From: Phoronis ovalis
Taxonomy: Eukaryota > Phoronida > Phoronidae
Reading direction: 5' to 3'
DNA length: 10,153 bases
NCBI GenBank assembly: GCA_028565635.1
Contig: JAOXYB010067168.1
Coordinates: forward strand, 1 to 10,153
The first letter of the stretch is position 1. Each line of letters starts with the position of its first letter. Below the pieces are notes generated by a model that worked only from the letters and a program-made list of their open reading frames with translations, had not been told where the DNA came from and made no database searches. The translations under genes and the position numbers were made by a program. This document shows positions 6,321-10,153 of the stretch, piece by piece.

Positions 6321-8123
6321 TCCTTAATCAAGAAATCATAAAAATTATCTTAATTATAGTTTTTATCTTACCACCTTTTAACCATTGGACAATATAAAAA
6401 AGTAGGCGGACAGCAATGTGTATGAATGACTATTTATATAGTTCGTTTCAAATCTCTATGGAAATGTCAAAATCTAAATTCCCATTTCTATTCTGAGAGT
6501 AAAAAAACACCACTAATTCACCTCCCGTCCACTATAATGGGGAATTGAGATATTTCGACATCAAATAAAAATATTACCAAACTCTCACTGTCCTAAGTTG
6601 ACATTCAAAATAAAAGTCTCTTACATGTTTTATTTCATAAACTAGATCTAGTACGGTATGTCCAACGACAGTTTCAAACAGAACTGCCAGTTTTAAGCAA
6701 AAATAATAGGTAATTTCTCCCAAACTATTTGACAAATAACTAGCCATTAAAGGAGGAAGATAGCTTGGTATCCAAATTTTGGTTAGTGTGGAAAAAATAT
6801 GAAATGAAATGATTGAAGTAGATAGCTTTATAATTTAAGCTTTCTGAACCGAGTAATCAGGAAATGACTGCAATTCTAGTAGGAAAAACAACTCAATTCC
6901 TATTAATAAACCAAGTTATCAAACATTGTAGGAGGTAAAGTGGCCGAAAGTGATATCATCCGAGTAGTCTCTAACACAGACTATATATCTCATAAATTTA
7001 CTAAGTAAGTTTTTTAAAACTATAGGGAAAGAAATTTATATAGGGATCTAAACTTACTTATAAACTCAATTTGGTAGTATTCAACTATAGCATGGTTTTA
7101 AGAAAATTAAAATTAACAAATTTTAACAAAAAAAAATTAAAAATACAACAAGGGCCTAAACTTAGCCTACCGTCCAAGATGTTTTGGCTGGATGACTGAT
7201 GAAAAGATATAGTAGATATGGTATAATCTCAAATTTGAGTATAAAAAATATGTGCGTCCACATGACCGGCACTGTGAGAATCATCAAATGAGAAGTAATG
7301 TATAAAATATATCTTCTGATAAATACAATTTGGTTACATCATCTACCTTCATTGCTTGCAAACAATATTATCTTAAGTGCTAAACTTACTTTGAGATCTT
7401 TCCTAACATGCATTATATATAATAATACAACTTTGTATAGATTAGTCAATCTTAATTTATTGTTATATATAATTTATTTGTTAAATACACTGTCAGCAAA
7501 ATATATGAAATGTGTAATTTTAAAGACTAGTATGTACTTAGTGTCTGTGGTATTGATTATGTTTACATGTATTTCCAAATAGAAGCCTAGGGTGTTTATT
7601 TAATATATAAGCTTTAGGGATCAGCTTGAACGTCATCATGTCACCACAAGACAGTCATATGGTTTGGCGACAGTCATCAATAAGATACCTTTCTAATCTT
7701 AGTTGCAAAATAATCAGTAATCGGTACAATTTATATCCGGTCCTTCAGAGTTTTTAATTACCTATCAATTATAAGAAAAAGAAGAAAACATTCAGTAATT
7801 AAGGAAATTGGTTTTTTATTATGAAACCTTTCAGAACTTTACACAAATTATACTTTTTTTTAATACTTAAAAGTATTTCTAAGTTATTGGACTCTTGAAA
7901 GTACCACAAAATCAAGTCAATTACTGTAGTTGCAGCAATAATAAGGTTTACTAACACTCAACAAGACATTTGTCATGTCTAATGCCCATCCAATGTGTAG
8001 AATTATATTTTTTTAACATTATTGTTTTTTTACATTAGAAAAGAATAGAATACATCATGCATTATAATCTGGTTTATCATTGTAGGGTACTCTTATTCAA
8101 AATGACTGTATCTGCTGTCTGAT
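6321..8123. other. Long AT-rich non-coding stretch
   Basis: About 1.8 kb without a supported gene. A 94-codon open frame at 7298-7582 encodes mostly Leu, Ile, Tyr and Asn from T/A-rich codons, has no domain and is best explained by composition. A short direct repeat GACAGTCAT occurs twice near 7651 and 7669. A less AT-rich patch around 6525-6545 (CACCTCCCGTCCACT) has no recognised identity. No tRNA, exon pair or transposon terminus was identified. Confidence 0.5.
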
Positions 8124-8131
8124 GCGTTACT

Positions 8132-8405
8132 CCCGAGGGAGAACTGACCATATTTTTAGATGGGTATGCGCAGCCCAACCTCAAAATATCCACGCATTTT
8201 TAAGGATTTTGGTCTGTCACAAAAAAGGACAATTTTTAGGTTTTTTCTTGAAAAAATTCCCTGGAATTGCTACTTTTAAATAAAATCAGGAAAAAACGAC
8301 GTATTTTTAGGGTTTGTTGAAAAGTGGACCAATCTCTATGGGCATTTCTGTGAAAAGTCGATCCATTTTTAGGGATTAATTTGTGAAAAAGTGATCCATT
8401 GGGCT
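8132..8405 (+). mobile_element. Left end of a second TIR-element family member with its own minisatellite
   Basis: CCCGAGGG at 8132, then ATATTTTTAG, TGGG and GCAGCCCA at 8170, line up in order with the left end of the 404-bp element. The offset from terminus to GCAGCCCA is 38 bp here and 36 bp there. After that comes a series of 30-46-bp units with the pattern GTGAAAAAGT, GATCCATTTTTAGGG and a spacer (clearest at about 8318, 8352 and 8383). A related TGGAATTGCTACTTTT appears near 8261. The sequence runs straight into the higher-order array at 8406. No matching right end is found within the next 300 bp, so this is either a truncated copy or the left end of a larger element. Confidence 0.6.
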
Positions 8406-9955
8406 ACCAACCTATGGCCTTCTTAGAACCACCTTTGAATCGTCCAAGTAGCGCTTCGTCTTTGAGGCCATAAATGCAAAGTGACATGCCTTCTCAGGAA
8501 CAAATATGGCCACTAGTCAGCCACGTTGGAAGTAATGTGGGTCAAAATTATACATAACATGTACTTACTCTGTACTGAATATGGAGCTGATCGGCTAAAA
8601 ACTGACGCAGTTATTGTGAGACAAAAAGTGTTACGCATGGTAAAAATGTCGAAGATTCGTATCAGCATTGGACATACTTGCCAAGGTCATTTTAAAATAT
8701 CATCTAGCCTATCACCAACCTATGGCTTTCATAGAACCACCTTGGAATCGTCCAGGCAGCTCTTCATCTTCACGGTGATAAATGCAATGTTATGTTCCCT
8801 CTTGGGAACAAACATGGCCACCAGTCGGCCATATTGAAAGTAATCTATGTCAAAATTACACATAGCCTATAATGTTACCCGTATTTACTCTGCACCAAAT
8901 AAGAAGCTGATCGGATAAAGACTGAAGCTGTTATTATAACATGCCCTTGTAGGAACAAACATGGTTGCCAGTCGGCCATATTAGAAGTAATCCGGGTCAA
9001 TATAATATATAACATGTACTTTGACCTGTACTTATTCTGTACGGAATATGGAGCTAATCTGATTAAAACTGAAGCAATTATTTATTGTAAGACAAAAAAG
9101 TGTTACGCATGGCAAAAAATGTCGAAGTATCATACCGGCATTTGACCTATTTGTCAAGGTCATTTTAAATGTCACCTAGCCTATTATGCCCACCAACCTA
9201 TAGCCTTCTTAGAACCACCTTTGAATCATCCAGGTAGGGCTTTGTCTTCACGGCTATAAATGCAGTGGAACGTGCCCTCTCAAGAACAATCATGGCCACC
9301 AGTCGGCCATATTGGAAGTAATCTAGGTAAAAAGTACACAAAGCATGTACTGCGACATGGACTTACACATGGCATGTACTGCGAATTGGACTTACTCTGT
9401 GCCGAATATGAAACTGACGGGATAAAAACGTGCAATCTCGCAAACTAACATGGCCACCAGTCAGCCATTTTGGAAGTAATCTGGGTCAATATTACAGATA
9501 ACCTGTACTATGACCTGTACTTATTTGGTACCGAATATGGCGCTAATCAGATAAAAACTAAAGCAGTTATTGTGAGACAAAGACAGGGTTACGCATGGCA
9601 AATAATGTCAAAGATTCGTAACAGCATTTGACCTACTTGTCAATGTCATTTTAAAAATGTCACCTAGCCTATTACGCCCGCCAACCTATAGTTTTCCTAG
9701 AACCACCTATGAATCGTCCAGGTAGGGCTTTGTCTTCGCGGCTATAAACGCAATGTTACTTGCCCTCTCAAGAACAAACATGGCCACCAGTCGGCCATAT
9801 TGGAAGTAATCTAGGTAAAAAGTACATAAAGCATGTACTACAACCTGGACTTACTCTGTGGCCTGCACTTTGACCTGTATTTACCCTGTACCAAATATGA
9901 AGCTGATCGAGTAAAATCTGAAGCTGTTATCGTGAGACAAAGGAAAGTGTTACAT
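8406..9955 (+). repeat. Higher-order satellite-like array, six units of alternating length
   Basis: Three blocks recur. Block A is ACCAACCTAT, then GAACCACC, then GAATCGTCCAGG, then CGGCTATAAATGCA. Block B is the hairpin motif ATGGCCACCAGTCGGCCAT, then GGAAGTAAT. Block C is GAATATGGAGCTGATC, then TTATTGTGAGACAAA, then TGTTACGCATGG, then CAAGGTCATTTTAAA. Block A occurs at 8406, 8714, 9192 and 9680. Block B occurs at 8505, 8814, 8961, 9292, 9450 and 9780. B-to-B spacings are 309, 147, 331, 158 and 330 bp. The short units lack A and the tail of C. The 8714-9191 and 9192-9679 intervals are thus two copies of a dimer (478 and 488 bp). The open frames inside are artefacts of the repeat. Internal satellite arrays within small transposons are known in bivalves (pearl elements), a comparison made on layout, not on sequence. 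Confidence 0.9.
8505..9798 (+). repeat. Six copies of a conserved ATGGCC...GGCCAT hairpin motif
   Basis: The 19-bp motif ATGGCCACCAGTCGGCCAT can fold as a 6-bp stem with a 7-base loop. Copies lie at 8505-8523 (degraded), 8814-8832, 8961-8979 (GGTTG variant), 9292-9310, 9450-9468 (one stem change, TCAGCCAT) and 9780-9798. Three copies are identical. It is the best-preserved part of each array unit and is always followed by an A/T-rich stretch ending in AAGTAAT. Confidence 0.85.
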
Positions 9956-10076
9956 ACGACAACGATGAAGACAACACCTTCGCTACGACTATATGCCCAG
10001 CCACTATGACAGTGAATCTGACGCGGCGGTTGCAGGGTAAATCCAAAGTACCTCCAGCCTACTGCTGGGGTACAAT
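9956..10076. other. CpG-containing unique segment between array and inverted repeat
   Basis: The array similarity ends around 9955 within TGTTACATACGAC. The following roughly 90 bp hold seven CpGs (9958, 9963, 9981, 9986, 10022, 10024 and 10027), unlike the CpG-poor surroundings. One forward frame reads RYDYMPSHYDSESDAAVAG before TAA at 10038. A GGTAAAT at about 10036 could act as a weak splice donor. This may be a captured host fragment or a piece of the element not represented elsewhere in the window. I recognise no protein family. Confidence 0.35.
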
Positions 10077-10153
10077 TATAAGGGTAGCAATCCAAAATTT
10101 TAAAATATTTGAGTAGCAATCCATTTTTATGCAAACTGACTGATACAAACCAA
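10077..10153 (-). mobile_element. Inverted partial copy of the 404-bp element interior, cut by window edge
   Basis: Read on the minus strand, this matches 6115-6182 nearly base for base. It has TTTGTATCAG, then CAGTTTG, then TAAAAATGGATTGCTA, then AATTTTGGATTGCTACCC and TTATA, with a few substitutions and a small length difference in the A/T spacer. In this orientation the terminus corresponding to 5909 should lie roughly 200 bp beyond the right edge. Beyond the match on its left (10076 downward), the sequence differs from the 404-bp element. Confidence 0.85.

Noticed and set aside
7298-7582. 94-codon open frame, plus strand
   Set aside because: Its residues are dominated by Leu, Ile, Tyr and Asn, as expected from AT-rich DNA. 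There is no domain, no supported start context and no splice partner. Its hydrophobicity reflects T-rich codons.
8526-8837. 103-codon open frame, plus strand
   Set aside because: It lies within the higher-order array, crosses unit boundaries and is not preserved in the other units, so it is a chance frame in repeat DNA.
9260-9448. 62-codon open frame, plus strand
   Set aside because: It is another chance frame in the array, in a different part of the unit from the one at 8526.
9838-10134. 98-codon open frame, minus strand
   Set aside because: It spans three unrelated blocks (inverted element copy, CpG-rich segment and array end). Its LDCYP-like part comes from the minisatellite, and no family is recognised.
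1-10153. Bacterial, plasmid or phage origin
   Set aside because: There is no coding density, operon structure or ribosome-binding sites. The retrotransposon relic and repeat content are eukaryotic in kind.

Overview
This window looks like AT-rich, gene-poor nuclear DNA from an animal. There are no closely packed reading frames, no ribosome-binding-site/ORF pairs and no operon layout. Stop codons are dense in all six frames, and the recognisable content is eukaryotic: a decayed non-LTR retrotransposon, DNA-transposon-like elements with terminal inverted repeats, minisatellites, a satellite-like array and splice-site-like signals. Small transposons carrying internal tandem repeats are well known in bivalve molluscs (for example the 'pearl' elements), so a bivalve or another lophotrochozoan is my best guess. 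That is inference; nothing in the window fixes the species. I see no intact protein-coding gene.

Layout. Bases 1-1897 are mostly unremarkable AT-rich DNA, with a weak promoter-like cluster at the left edge, a near-perfect nuclear-receptor DR1 site (958-970) and a G12 run (974-985). Positions 1898-1921 and 4917-4940 form a perfect 24-bp inverted repeat containing TTAA at each outer edge. This suggests a roughly 3-kb non-autonomous DNA transposon (about 1903-4935). Inside it lie a frameshifted C-terminal relic of a CR1/L2/Jockey-like reverse transcriptase (2603-3049), a 184-192-bp tandem repeat (about 3375-3890), a diverged 75-bp duplication (3971-4098) and a GC-rich island (4456-4575). Bases 4941-5900 hold one splice-site-bounded candidate non-coding exon (5530-5600).

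The right half is dominated by one repeat family. A complete 404-bp element (5909-6312) has 16-bp imperfect terminal inverted repeats, an 8-bp target duplication (CATCAGTA) and an interior built from roughly 30-bp units around TGGATTGCTACCC. A related left end starts at 8132 and leads into a 1.55-kb higher-order tandem array (8406 to about 9955) whose hairpin-bearing units alternate between about 150 and about 320 bp. The window closes on an inverted copy of the 404-bp element's interior (10077-10153). The simplest reading is that 8132 to beyond the right edge is one larger transposon carrying a satellite array between inverted ends; its right terminus lies outside the window.

No genes here work together in a pathway. 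The interest lies in the architecture of the repeats and in what they say about satellite birth inside transposons.
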